Shown here piece by piece: positions 45,566 through 57,249 of a stretch of DNA of 64,000 bases. The notes beneath the pieces were generated by a model. That model was not told the origin of the DNA, ran no database searches, and worked only from the letters and a program-made list of their open reading frames with translations. The stretch's first letter is position 1. Each line of letters opens with the position of its first letter. Made by a program: the position numbers and the translations under genes. Source of the DNA: Platynereis dumerilii (taxonomy: Eukaryota > Annelida > Polychaeta > Phyllodocida > Nereididae); assembly GCA_026936325.1 (NCBI GenBank), contig JAPTHN010000012.1, forward strand, positions 44,544,263 through 44,608,262, read 5' to 3'.

Positions 45566-47230
45566 TACTTTGGTCAAGGCATGATAATTAAGCGTTTGGA
45601 GATGTGAAGCCATTCAGACTCGGCTTGAGACTGATTTAATATCAACTGAAACAATCAACAGTAACACAGGAGTGTAAAATACAACAGTTCATGGGGAATA
45701 TTTCCAGATGAATTGTTGTACTTCACACTAATGTTAGAGTTCATGTGGATTGCAGTTTCACATGAGTGAACAACTGCCACAATATCAAGTTGGCCTTTGC
45801 AGAGGTTTATTGGTTAAAATGATGACATCATTTTCCCAGCCAACATCACTTGCTTAAAATAAACTGAAATAGAAAGTGACAAGATATGTGCACCTTGACC
45901 AATCATCTGGCAGGATTTTCTGATGTCAGACAAAAAATTCTGCAAAATTTTTTGTTATTTGACCCGAGTCTATAGATATGAAATCATCTGTAAAGGAGCG
46001 CCCCAAATACTGATAACTATCCAGAGTCCCCTACTACCTTTGTCATCAGCCAATCATTTTAAGGGCCGTTGAGCATGATTCTACAATTTGAAGACATGTT
46101 TTTTGAACATGTACCATATTTCTTGAATCTGTGGGATGCTGAGTCGTAACTACAAGTATTTGCCAAAATTTGGCCCCCACAATTTTTTTGTCTTTGACCA
46201 GTGGATCAGCAAACTTGGGGACTAGGTCCAATTTAGAACTCTGGACCCCGTTCCTACTCTTGACTGTGAAGGGTTGAAAGACCTGGTTGAAAAGGGATCT
46301 TAATTATCAGGAAGAATAAGCTTTTTTAAATATTATTTTATGTGACCTCGCTAACAGCTCTACTAGAATGACCTGCCCAAAGAAATGGATAAAACACAAG
46401 GTTTTCTTGCAGCACCAAGAAGGCAAACCGTGTCTCATGAACTACTTTTTTGAAATGCCTATAGTCCTCACTCTTCACCCTTCAATTGTGTTTTACACAA
46501 GATGTAAAATTTTGATATTTGATATTTGTATTGCCTGACAGTTATTTTGCAAATCAGCCAATGAGTACAAGTAAAAATGGTCTCCCATATTGTCAATTGC
46601 TATGACATCATTATATTGATTTCTCTGCATCACAACTTACAATTAAAAAAAAAAGTTCCCCTCTGTTTGGCAATCTGCAGATTCTTGTTCTGGGACAACC
46701 ACCAACTTCTCACCTGAAACTTCATATCGTTTATGAAACAATTTATATGAATATTTAATGTCAACATTTTGCTCCATGATACTATAGTGCCGCTAAAAAA
46801 ACCAACTGAGGAACACTGTTTTGCTCTGTTACTTGGAATTGACATAATACCTATATCTATTCTTGATGTCAGCAGTTTATGCTAGGATTAGACCACAGAT
46901 CATCAAAATTAAGGGTATGTTCTGACTAATGCTGCTATCAATAACCATAGTTTGTTTTTAACAGTTTTCAATCTAACAATGGAGCAGGTGTGTCCTTCAA
47001 ACTTAAATCAAACTTTGCAGTATAGTGTCAAAATTACAAGAGACAGTGTCAAGTGTTGAAACTAAAGGCTATCGTGTTGTAATTATTCATGAATTATAAG
47101 GTAGATGCATTTTTCTTTATTAATTCACAAAATATTTTTCACATAGAAAAAGACACATTTCATATCAACTCTGTCATTTATGGGATGTAAGATTAGGCAA
47201 AATCAACAAATTATGATGAAACTGAAACTG

Positions 47231-47539
47231 AAACTGAGAGGACTCAAAAATTTATGCAGTGATGGTCTCAACATCAACAGTCCACAGCATGAAATTATGT
47301 CAAGTGGGTCCAGCTTCTTATCAATGATGTAGTTTTAATTTAACAAAACATAACATATTCATCTTCAAAAGTTTCTTAAAAGTTTGATTTCTCCATTAGC
47401 ATTCCCTATGCCTATAATTTTTATGGAATAGTTAATTCTAAGCCTTGGCAGGCTAAATTGAATTATTAACAAGTTATTCATTTCTTTTCAAAACAGACAA
47501 GAAAACATAACACAATTAAAGTTACATAATCATTATAAA
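47231..47539. other. Spacer between C2 and inverted copy B
   Basis: About 310 bases of AT-rich sequence form the centre of the C2/B palindrome. No feature was recognised. Confidence 0.5.
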
Positions 47540-48361
47540 CATTATTATGTAACAGTGAGCTGCATGCATATCAACTTATTGTTTTTTATTACTGTTATGT
47601 AATATCAACAACCTATCTATCTTTCTATCTATTTATCCATCTATTTATCTATCTTTTGTATTTTTGATCTATTTTATCTTTCTATAGTCTGCGCGAATTT
47701 CATGACTGTGCCATTTATATATTATCCACTTTTTTGCACTTTGTTGACTGAGTATATACCAGACAGGAGTATTGAGGTGTAAATGACACACTATGCATCA
47801 CCGAGAAGTTGAGTTTAAGTCTGCTAGTAACCTTACAACAGGGAAATTAAGAAGTGCAACAAAATGATCTTGTGGTTTGTTGTTCAAGTGGTCTTGTGAC
47901 AAGCAATTTCTCTATTCAACAGTGAGCACTGAGTGTAAAATGAAGCAGAAGATAACACTTACAGTTTTTTAATAGGACCGTAATGTTAGGAGAACCCTCA
48001 GGTCTCTAGTGGGGGGAGGGGGGGGAGGGGTATCTCTAAAATAGGTTATTTCTTGTATGCTATATTACAATATTGTCCACAAGCCTTGCCAAATGCATTT
48101 TTCCAACACGTCACAAATTTGCTTCTTGGAACATTTTTGCCTCATTGAGCAAAAATTTGATCATGGAAAATCAAAAATATGGTCATGGAAATTTGACCAT
48201 AAACTTTGTTGGAATCCTGCCACCCAAAGGCTTACGCCCCCCTGGGAGCCACCTGATTCCACTGCCTGCCGAAAAAACCACTAATTAGCCGAGGGTATGC
48301 TGCCGCGCAGCCCTTGTTTCTTACCTGAAAAGTTTCAGTAAAAAATGTAGTAACTTATTCA

Positions 48362-48600
48362 TCTTGCCCAGTGTGAAAAGGGGATAAGCTCAGTTGGCAG
48401 TCCTCTGGGCTTTCAATGGATGAGTCCCTGGTTTTAGCAGATCTACAATATGTATGGGCATGTCAAATATTGAATTAACTGTCTTGGACAGCCATTTCAA
48501 CCATCCTTCTCCTGATTGCTGTGTTGCCTGCCCTACTAGAGTGCTGTATGCTCAAATGCAAGATATAGAGGTCAAAAGGACAATAAGAATATAATTATTG
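48362..48600 (+). mobile_element. tRNA-like SINE, third family
   Basis: GGGGATAAGCTCAGTTGGCA resembles a tRNA 5' half with A box. GAGTCCCTGGTTTTAGCAG sits where the B box should be but is decayed. The body runs on through CAGCCATTTCAACCATCC, as in the ATCC family, to a GGACAATAAGAATAT tail. Its 3' part is shared with 39340-39480. Confidence 0.65.
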
Positions 48601-49255
48601 TGTAAGCCATATTGTTAAGCTTCATTATAATTTGTTGATTGTTCTAATTTCTGCTTAATGTTACATACTATATATGACAAGTTGATACAAAATTAGGTGT
48701 TTTTTTTGTGAAAAATATTTGGTGAATCAACAAAAAAAATGTATTTAGCCTACCTTAGAATTGATGAATAATTCCAATAACATAGCCTTCACTTTCAACA
48801 CTTACAAATATGTCTTGTTACTTTGGTACTGTTCTGCAAAGATTAACTTAAGTTTAAAGGACACACCTGCTCAATTGTTAAATTGAAAACTGTTATAAAC
48901 AAACTATGATTATTGATAGTGATATAAGTTGGAAAATACCCTTAATTTGGATGGTCTGCATTCTAATCCTTGCATAAACTGCTATCACCAAGAATAAACA
49001 TAGGTATTATGTCAATTCCAAGTAACAGATCAAAACAGTGTTTCGCAGTTGGTCTCTTAAGTATTGTGAGGTAGTATTTTAGAACAATGGGGCAAAATAT
49101 TGATATTTTCTATCTTCATCTTCCCCAAGTGGTTCATAATTTTAAAGTCTTCATTGACAGGGATAATCAAGAGACGACTTACTCTGCTTATAACTTGTTT
49201 CAAAAAGTATGGATATTTTTTTTGTTCTTCACTATGCTTTTCAGTGAATTTTCAA

Positions 49256-49437
49256 GGAGGGGTGGTTAGTCTAGTGGTAGTGGGCTGGACTGCCTATCGC
49301 TGGGTCCAGGGTTCAAATCCTGCTCTTGCCGGGTCACCTGGGCCTATGTTGGAAGGTTGTTTCAATCATCCTTCGCCTCCCCTACAAAGTGCATAACAAT
49401 AGGACGTAAAGCCTCAATCATCCATCCATCCATCATT
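49256..49437 (+). mobile_element. (ATCC)n-tailed SINE, arm B copy
   Basis: Head GGGGTGGTTAGTCTAGTGGT, B box GGGTTCAAATCC and tail CAATCATCCATCCATCCATC. It corresponds site for site to 35987-36184. It lacks about 15 bases of the body around 49380 (CTCC joined to CCTACAAAG). Confidence 0.9.
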
Positions 49438-49860
49438 GCATTTTCATCATTTCATTTTATCCAGTTTACTGAGAAAATGCTGAAAACTTTGTGCTTCGCA
49501 ATGCAGCAATTTGAACAAATATCCACACTTCCGTAGCAAGATGCTAGAAATTCAGTGATTTGGGAAAATCACTGCTATACCAAATTATGTCATTTTTCAT
49601 ATCCTTTGCAAGACACTGGAAATAATGTCATTTGGGTAAATCAGTGCCATACCTACTTGAAATTTATTTACATACTATACCCTGCAAGGTTTCAGAAATC
49701 TCATGATTTAAAGAAATCATTTGAGTAAAATTTGATATCACCCTGTGTGATACCAGGTAAAACGATTTGTCCAAATCGCAAGGAAATTGACACAATTGCT
49801 AAGTCAGACTTATGCGACCTTTCAGGAAAAGGGTCATATCCCACAGGACTGTGTTATATG

Positions 49861-50055
49861 CTATTGGTCAAAATTATGACATCATTTTTCCAGCAAACAT
49901 CACTTGCTTGAAGCAAGCTGAAAAAAAAGTGACACGCAATGGGCAACTTGACCAATCACCTGGCAGGATTTTCTGATGTCAGACCAGAAATTTTGCAAAA
50001 TATTTTGTTATTTGAGAAAAGTATACAAATATGAAATCATCTGTAAAACTAATAT
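49861..50055 (+). repeat. Direct copy of 45810-45998 joined to arm B
   Basis: TATTGGTCAAAATTATGACA and CACTTGCTTGAAGCAAGCTG through TATGAAATCATCTGTAAA align directly with C2 at 45.81-46.0 kb. The join at the CATAT/ATATG boundary (35561 in C1, 49857 here) marks a duplication breakpoint, or a deletion in C1. Confidence 0.85.
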
Positions 50056-51269
50056 GTTTATATGTCAGAATAGCAGCCGTTCTGCCATATCACAATCAAC
50101 ATGGGTGTGTGTCCTGTAGACAGTGAGAAGACGGCAGCTTCTTGACCATACTCAGTTTTCTCATATCTCTGAATAACAAGCAACCATTATATTCTAGGTT
50201 GGAAAGACAATAGGACTATGCAGCCCTTTCACATTTGTTTTGAGCGTCCACTAATTTGTAAGCAGTACCTTGCAAGTTTACAAACAAGTATGATGCAAAA
50301 TAAAATCTTTCACTGCTTTTGAGCAACCTGCATACAGGTGCATTTAAACAGTGTGACCAAGCAATCCGTCAATGTACAATAAGCTGTATCAAGCCAGTCA
50401 TGGACGACGCTACACACATTAGTAATTCAACGCAACACATACATGTTCAAGTCCGACTATGAATGGTGGACAACACACTTATATTTTTAATTCAGAAAAG
50501 TTCTGTATAATAAATTGAGAGTCATTGTGTAAGAAAAGAAAATAGTGTCCAGGATGTGCTCTTAATTCCAAAAAGGTATCATAATTTTGAACAGACAATT
50601 TTTGTGTGGCCAACAATTCAATACGTACACCATTCAACAAGATCAGTTTTACCTCTTTTATCAATACTGGGCTAATTAATGCAGACTGCCAACCTTTTGC
50701 CCTACATTCTATCTTTTCTGATTCAATAAGGTAAATGATTGTAATCACTGAACTTTCAAAAAATCTTAATCTGGTTCAAGCATTAAAGGTTTGGAATTCA
50801 CTCAGAATCTTCTGAGTTTTTGGTACTTTGTGAATTCTTTCAATTTCTGTTTACGTTTAACCAACTGTCAAATATATGTTGAAGAAACGGTATGGAAGAT
50901 TTTAGCTAATCATAGAATATTTTACAAGTACACAGCCTGTTGACCTATGCACTTGAACTGCTCAGGACAAATGAATTGTGTTAAATGTGAAATTGAAGAC
51001 TTAAACGGTATTGTAGCCTCAACCTGGAATAATATGTTCCAAAGAAAAGTATTGAGAAACTTACTAATGTTGAAAATAAGCTGCTGTTTCAGTATAGTAT
51101 AACAATTGAGGCATCACATATATAAAAAATTTGTGAACGATTTTTTCACTGCTGCGAAGGCAGAATGAGGGACATTATTGAAGGTTTCAAGCTTTTTCCA
51201 TACATTTTGGATATGTCACAATAGTATGATGAACATTTTTCCAGCAGGTTGCTCCCTCACAGATAGATG
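50056..51269. other. No feature recognised
   Basis: AT-rich sequence. The 89-codon minus-strand frame at 50479-50748 is the longest here and has no domain I recognise and no splice context. No repeat partner was found. Confidence 0.4.
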
Positions 51270-51710
51270 TATAAATGAGCCTCCTGGACTGTTGAGGGAA
51301 AATAAGTAGAACTGATCCAATCTGTGTATCACACTGTTGCTGTCACCTTTCAGCATTAAAATGGCCGATTCTCACCAAAAATCAAAGTAAAATACTTAAA
51401 TACTGGCAAGATTACCATGAAAGAATACTATTTTGGTTTAGAAATAATTTTTTTTACATTTTCAAACTAATAAACGACATATTGGATGATTGTACAGTTA
51501 CAATGATAGGAATAAGAATAGAAACATGTATACTAGAGGAAAATGGCCCCATTTCAACCCTGTTATCTTCAGAGCTCTTGAGCACCCTTTAAATATCAAT
51601 ATTTTTTGTTGAAAATTGGCATGGACTTGCATTCTGATATAAGTGACACCATGAAATACCAGGTAGTGGGAATTTCAAAACTTTTTCTGAAATGAGGCAC
51701 CCTACAGTGT
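51270..51710 (-). repeat. Inverted repeat arm, partner at 33425-33850
   Basis: Reverse-complement copy of the 33.4-kb arm, ending at GCACCCTACAG near 51710. Beyond that point the sequence switches to match 58.39-59.8 kb. Confidence 0.88.
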
Positions 51711-53960
51711 TGCACTTGGGAAAAATTAACATTTTATGCATTGTAGAAGTTCATCGTGCACATTTTGGTCTCTTAGTTTTCCAGTCATTCTGAGAAGTTT
51801 GTTTTGTATAAACATAATCGAAAAGCTTGCCTCATTATTTGAAGCTTAAACCTTTTACCTACAGCTCCTAGGATATAGAATATCTGTCTGGCCGTTACCA
51901 GAATTTGTTGGAGACTTTGACCAAAAAGGTGAAAACCTTGTCTGCACTTGTCATACAAAACTACTCTTGATTACCTAAAAGAAACAACAGAAGTTCTATG
52001 TCACAGTATTTTTATGGACCTCATTTTACTACAATAATATTTGTATGGATCTCAATATACGATGATATATATATTTGACTGATCATCAAAAAGGCAGAAA
52101 GCATTAGACAAGCCAGGGTGAAATCTTGTTTGTGACAGAGAAAGGAAGTAGCAATTTCTTGTAAAGGTAGGAACATGTTTGATGATAGTCTGGGGTAAAA
52201 ACTTTTGGCAAACTAGTTTCACTGACTTCACGATTTCCTTATTAGTTATTGGAATTAAGCGAACCTCTTTGTTGGTATTGTATTTCCCGATCTGTCAAGG
52301 CTTGCTGCTTAAAAATACCTCAGATAGTTAAGAGCCAACGGCACATAACAATTAGCTCTGTATTCCATTCCTCCCAACATCCCGAGAAGGCTGAAAAGTA
52401 ATTTGAAGTTGAAGGATTTAATCCTGCCATTCGGTTGTAAACTGCCAGGTAGACTTCAAGTGACACTTATCTCAACTAATTTATATCGATATATGCAAAC
52501 TGTGAGATATTTTATCAGTTGCATTCAGGCGTTATGAAAGTGAGGAAACCGAGGAGAAATAATTCACTTTGTCAATGTATAATTATAAGTATAAGTATAA
52601 GTATTTATTGACCATAATTTGAACATATATACAGTGATATTTACATTTTCTATTTTCAACAACACAAATATATGGCAGGCTGACGCCAATGCAGGCATAT
52701 TTGCCTTTATCAATTTCGCAATTATTCGCAATAAAATTAATATGTATTAAAAATAAAAAATAAAATAAACAAAAAAAAAACAACTGTGAAGCATTATCCA
52801 AAAATCCATTCATAAACAAGCCACATACATTCATTATCCACATCTAAAACTTTTCATCATCAAACGCATAAAATACTTAATTCACTTTTTCGATCACATT
52901 CACCAATATTTACATTGTATATATATTTATTCCCTGGACACAGTGAAAACCACTTGAAGTTCATAAGAAATCCCAGTTGTTTTGACACAGACCTCTTGGT
53001 GCTCCAACAACAGTGGACTGCCTAAGTTCCTGTAATTCCTTGATGTCTCTTAACAGCTGCAGAAAGGGGCGCAGTACAGATTTAATCAATCAGGTCTTGC
53101 CTCATGAATATCTAGCTACTTGAATGCCAGAATAGATTTTCCAAAAACAAGGAAAGACATGAGAGTGACAGCTAAATTAGGCAACCTCCGGATTGGCTAA
53201 TAAGGTTTCATTGAAGCGACAAGTCTTCTAGCCAATGTCAACAATACGCCGAGTGTCTATTCAAAGGTCATCTCCGATTTGTCAAGTCATGTGAAATAAG
53301 GAAATTCTCATTAACTCACCCTTCACTTTCCGCTTGATGTTAGAGAATTGCTTAATAGAATTGTTGGAGGATTGTTTGTTATAGAGAGACTCGGTACCTG
53401 CATCTGGAGAAGTGATATGTTACTGCTAAAGGAATAATCAATCACTGATGATTTTCTAATAGTTTTCTTCAGGTTCTATAGGCCTGCTGTGTAAGACAAT
53501 GAATACATCCATTGCAGACTGTTGATGATTATTCTGCTGTAGATCAGAAAGGAAAAATCTCAATTCAACATTTGAAAGGGTGTTGATTGGGTATGATCAT
53601 GATAGCAAGAGAAGAACAAAAAGGAGGGATGCCCATAAAGAAAATACAGTCTGTTGTCTGGAATATTTCTTTGGTATAGTCTGGACTCTTTGTTCCTGTT
53701 GGTAGCAGACAAAGAACATAGTTTGTTGGTATTTCACTTACCTTCTGCAATCTACATCAACACTTATATTAGCACAAGGAACTGATACTATGCAGCTACA
53801 AACAAACTCGGATTTAGTGACAAGAAAGGCATCTAAGAATACCACGTGATAATCATGCATTAACCATACAATGTTATTCAAATTGGTTATCTCCACACAT
53901 TTGAAATTAACAATTGACGAAACAAAAATTAATGAACTAATCATGTTTCACAAGGCCTTC
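51711..53960 (+). repeat. Modules M2 and M3, copy 2
   Basis: GAATATCTGTCTGGCCGTTA aligns with 59.75 kb and AAGGATTTAATCCTGCCATT with 60.99 and 27.62 kb. From about 52.93 kb, CAGGTCTTGCCTCATGAATA and the CGGATTGGCTAATAAGGTTT landmark align with 27.95-28.75 kb and the 19-25-kb array. About 380 bp at 52560-52920 (AT-rich, starting AAGTATAAGTATAAGTATTT) has no counterpart in the other copies and may be an insertion. Confidence 0.82.
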
Positions 53961-54600
53961 ACATTCTAATTAACACAGCCTCCTCATTATTTGGTTACAA
54001 ATTTAGCAATTAACCGGCTAGGGATCGTTTCAATAATGTTGCATGGTGTTGTTGTTTTTGGACGCATTGGCAATTTTCACACAGTGGCTTAGATTTGTGT
54101 GCTTTTTCTGTGATTCAGAGTTTTGTTACGGAACCCAGCGGATCATCACTGCGCGACGGTTGCAATTTTGATAATAATAAAAAACAGCAAAAAAGTAATT
54201 GACTTAATTGAAAACTCTGCTCTATTTCTTTCATTCTTTTATTTGGAAAATATTTTATTACGGTATTATTTTCAATTTGCAAAACAGTTTTTCAACATAT
54301 CCCTTTACAATAAAAAATGAAGCAATAAAAGTATATGTCTAACTTAAAGTTAAAGGGAGGAGCATAAGTCAATAAAAAAAGAGGCAGGTCATAAAAAGGA
54401 AAACATTCATTACTAATTGTATGCACAGACAGGAATAGAAACCTTTTCGAAGTAGCTGAATGATCTGTGATACATTCTACAAGTGCTTTTGAAGCACCCA
54501 GTCGGGTTCCCTATATCAAATCAATATTAGAATCCTTGAAGAATACCTAGACTCAGGATGCTTCAAGGTACTGCCTTGGGTGTCATATTTGCCAAAAGCT
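53961..54600. other. No feature recognised
   Basis: AT-rich DNA. Sequence near 53.95-54.1 kb still resembles 25.33-25.5 kb (CACATTCTAATTAACAC and TGTGATTCAGAGTTTTG), which extends the M3 relation. The remainder is without signal. Confidence 0.45.
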
Positions 54601-54605
54601 ACTAT

Positions 54606-54757
54606 AACAAAACAACCCAAGTCAGGGTCACTGAGTAACAATACCACGAGCTGTTGTGTGAATTAATATCACTCAAGCCCGCAGGGCGAGAGTGATATTA
54701 ATCCACACAACAGCGAGTGATATTGTACGAAGTGCCCTGACGCGTGGTTGTTTTGTT
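54606..54757. repeat. 152-bp palindrome with 25-bp near-perfect core
   Basis: The inner arms GCTGTTGTGTGAATTAATAT... (54650-54674) and 54690-54714 are inverted copies with one mismatch around a loop containing GCCCGCAGGGC, itself self-complementary. Imperfect pairing continues outward to AACAAAACAACC (54606) and GGTTGTTTTGTT (ending 54757). It directly abuts the TIR element at 54760. Confidence 0.88.
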
Positions 54758-54759
54758 TT

Positions 54760-55036
54760 TATCACCTGGTTTTACCTCAAATTTTCAGTTATAAAGAGGG
54801 ACAATTTTCTGCCATTACAAAAATGTGACGTCACCATGGAGCAACAATGGACATGATGTCACAATCCCATTATTCTGGCCCTTGTTAGGTTTGTGACATC
54901 ATCAGGCAGCTGAAATGCTGGTGATGTCATAACCATTATTAAAAAATATCGCCATTGAAGGGTGGTATTTTTCACAATATCAAAGGCCCTGATACTTTGA
55001 CACTAAACAGTGATATTCACAGCCAACCAGGTGATA
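54760..55036. mobile_element. 277-bp element with 12-bp TIR TATCACCTGGTT
   Basis: TATCACCTGGTT at 54760-54771 is exactly inverted at 55025-55036. The interior has GTGATGTCATAACC and similar CATCA-type motifs and no ORF. With the adjacent 152-bp palindrome it may form one composite element of about 430 bp. No TSD was established. Confidence 0.7.
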
Positions 55037-55107
55037 ATATAATTTTTTAGGCACTCTTATCACATAATTATGATGACGTAACTCATTTCATAAAGGACCA
55101 TAGATAT

Positions 55108-56784
55108 TAGGGTGTGGCTGTCGCCCCTCAAATTGGAAAATTTTGGAGGAGCTACCTGTACCTTTTTTTGGTATTGTGGTTTGATATGAGAGACATTTCT
55201 GAGAAGTTTCAAGAAAATTGAAGAACGTTTAACTTGAGCACAATGCTGTTGAAGTTTTGTCTCTTTTTATTAAAACCCAAAGTCGCGGTAGGCTGTAACT
55301 TTGTCAATATTAATTAAACATCAATAAAATATGTCTAGTTGGACAGGGCTCAATAAAACCTTCATTTTGAATACCAACTTCAATGGTATCAGATAATTTT
55401 AAGCAGTGCATCAATTCATAATTTGACTGCAGTTTTCGCATATTGTGTGATTACCTTCATACTAAATGTCAACCGACCTTTTTCACCCATTATGCTAATG
55501 AATGAAGCAATGAGAAGGACTTGATAGACTTTAATTTAAAAAGAGTTAGTATCTGTCAAGTGTGGTTGATGCATAGAGACAGTGCATGCTGCAAGCTATG
55601 CTCTAGAAATGGTTGGTGGCTGATAAGTGGTGCTTTTAAATACAAAACATTTCAGATCCAGGTTACTGTTTAATATGTGAATTACATAATTGCCAATCAA
55701 CAACAATATTTCTGGGAGTAATTTGGTCAAAGAAAAGCAAAAAGAAGAATAACTTGGTCTAATTATATGCAAAAAGTGTTTAAATTGACAGCAGCTACAT
55801 GTAACATTTTGTCTTTTTTCACAAACCTTTTCAAAGTGAGCTGAAGCTAAGATTCGAAATCAGTGCTAACTGAGGTAAGCTGGGTAAAATTTATAAACAA
55901 GGGTGATTAAGCAATACTTCAATCTGCTAATATTGCTGTGAATTCAGTTACTTGGTCACATCTGAGTAAAGACACAAATATATGTGCTGTCTTAATAATG
56001 GTCAAGTGTCAAAAATTGTGTCAAGAGAGAAAATCTGAAACCTTTATTATTAGCATCAAATTCAGCATGTGTCATTAATTCATTATTCAACTCAAATTTT
56101 ATAAATGTGGCTAGCTATATAGGCTACTTTTGATGCTCAATTGCTCATACAGTCAAGAACTTCGTTTTTATTAGATATTGTGTGCCTGACGTTGTGCTAG
56201 ATCATAATGAGTTGACCTGTTATAGTATATATACTGATCAAATCTCGTAAAACCCCCAATTTGAAAGTGGAAATTGATGACCACATAAGTAAAACAATCA
56301 CATGCAAAATTTCAACCAAATCGGTTAACGTTTAGAGGTGGCACAAAGCCCTCAAAGTTTATAATGTAATTGCTCATTCGCGCAACTGCAAATTTGGTCA
56401 TTTTCCCAGATCTTCCTCAGAAGTGAATATTTTTTCCTGATTTTTTAGTACATGATGTAATTGGCATGGCAAAGTAATATCTGTTGGTTATCTTTTATTT
56501 ATTTTTTGTAGAAAGTGAAATATTTGCCTGTTTTTATCAAAAAAGGCTTGATAATTAACCTATGTAAATCTATGCTTACCTGCTACGAAGCATTATAAGT
56601 CAGACAGAACATCAGGAAAGCAGTGGGCATCCTGTACATACTAAGAAAAAGGATTCTTGACTGATTCTTTGCTGAAATTTTTACACAATACCTTCTATCC
56701 ATATGACATCACAATTCAAGATTCAAATCAAAGAAATTCAGAAGAAAGTGTTTTTGGACCACCCTAGGCACCAGCCACACCCTA
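55108..56784. mobile_element. 1.68-kb hAT-like element with perfect 8-bp TSDs
   Basis: The termini TAGGGTGTGGCTG and CAGCCACACCCTA are perfect 13-bp inverted repeats with the YARNG-type start of hAT elements. They are flanked by identical 8-bp TSDs ATAGATAT (55100-55107 and 56785-56792). The 1.65-kb interior is AT-rich, without a frame of transposase length and without recognised hAT dimerisation motifs. The element appears non-autonomous. Intact TIRs and TSDs suggest modest age. Confidence 0.93.
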
Positions 56785-56792
56785 ATAGATAT

Positions 56793-57060
56793 CCGTAATG
56801 CTGTTATATCATGGCGTAATGACTTCTACAATTGTTACACTGTCAACAAAAATCAGAAGGCCTCTCAGTGCATTTTTATGGGCAATAAAGACTTTGGCTG
56901 TCAACAACATCTGCCCCATCCCATTAGTCTTTAGGAAGACTTACATACTGTCATTCTGCTTACAAATTTGTGTATGTCGCAGAGATACATTGCAATAGCC
57001 AATAGTGCTTTGTCACTACTGTAAATTTGTGCAACTAAAGAAGTGCTAAAAATGTTTCCC
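56793..57060 (+). repeat. Dispersed module M1, copy 3
   Basis: Contains TTACACTGTCAACAAAAATC, GCAATAAAGACTTTGGCTGT and CAACAACATCTGCCCC, matching 26.2 and 31.7 kb. The hAT-like element is inserted immediately upstream of the recognisable module. Confidence 0.85.
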
Positions 57061-57249
57061 ATGTGAACGCTGATTAATTTTCTATGTTAGAAAGTATTTT
57101 ATAATGTTAATATTTATTATTTACAAACATTTGTCTCAAGATGAAGCAAGGGGTCATAAAATTATTTGGTTGCTCAGGTCAGGATTTACCCATTTTTGTC
57201 TGACAACCTATGCCACTTCCTTTTCTACTGGCACTCTTGTGCAGACCGA

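Larger units (their letters stand above)
44690..47230 (+). repeat. Segmental duplication copy C2
   Basis: Direct copy of 34560-39300 with large deletions. It lacks the two MITEs of C1 but has its own MITE at 44996-45369. Its right end is followed, after about 310 bp, by the inverted copy B. C2 and B therefore form a short-spacer palindrome. Confidence 0.9.
47540..49860 (-). repeat. Inverted copy B of the C1 segment
   Basis: Reverse complement of 35561-36240 plus 38140-40450, with the intervening 1.9 kb absent. The join near 49200 links TATTTTTTTTGTTCTTCACT (counterpart of about 36.23 kb) to CTTGTTTCAAAAAG (counterpart of about 38.14 kb). Similarity to arm A is very high. Confidence 0.92.

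Noticed and set aside
34560-50055. LTR retrotransposon with the large direct repeats as LTRs
   Set aside because: Copies are mosaic and partly inverted. They lack TG...CA ends, primer-binding site, polypurine tract and any gag or pol-like coding.
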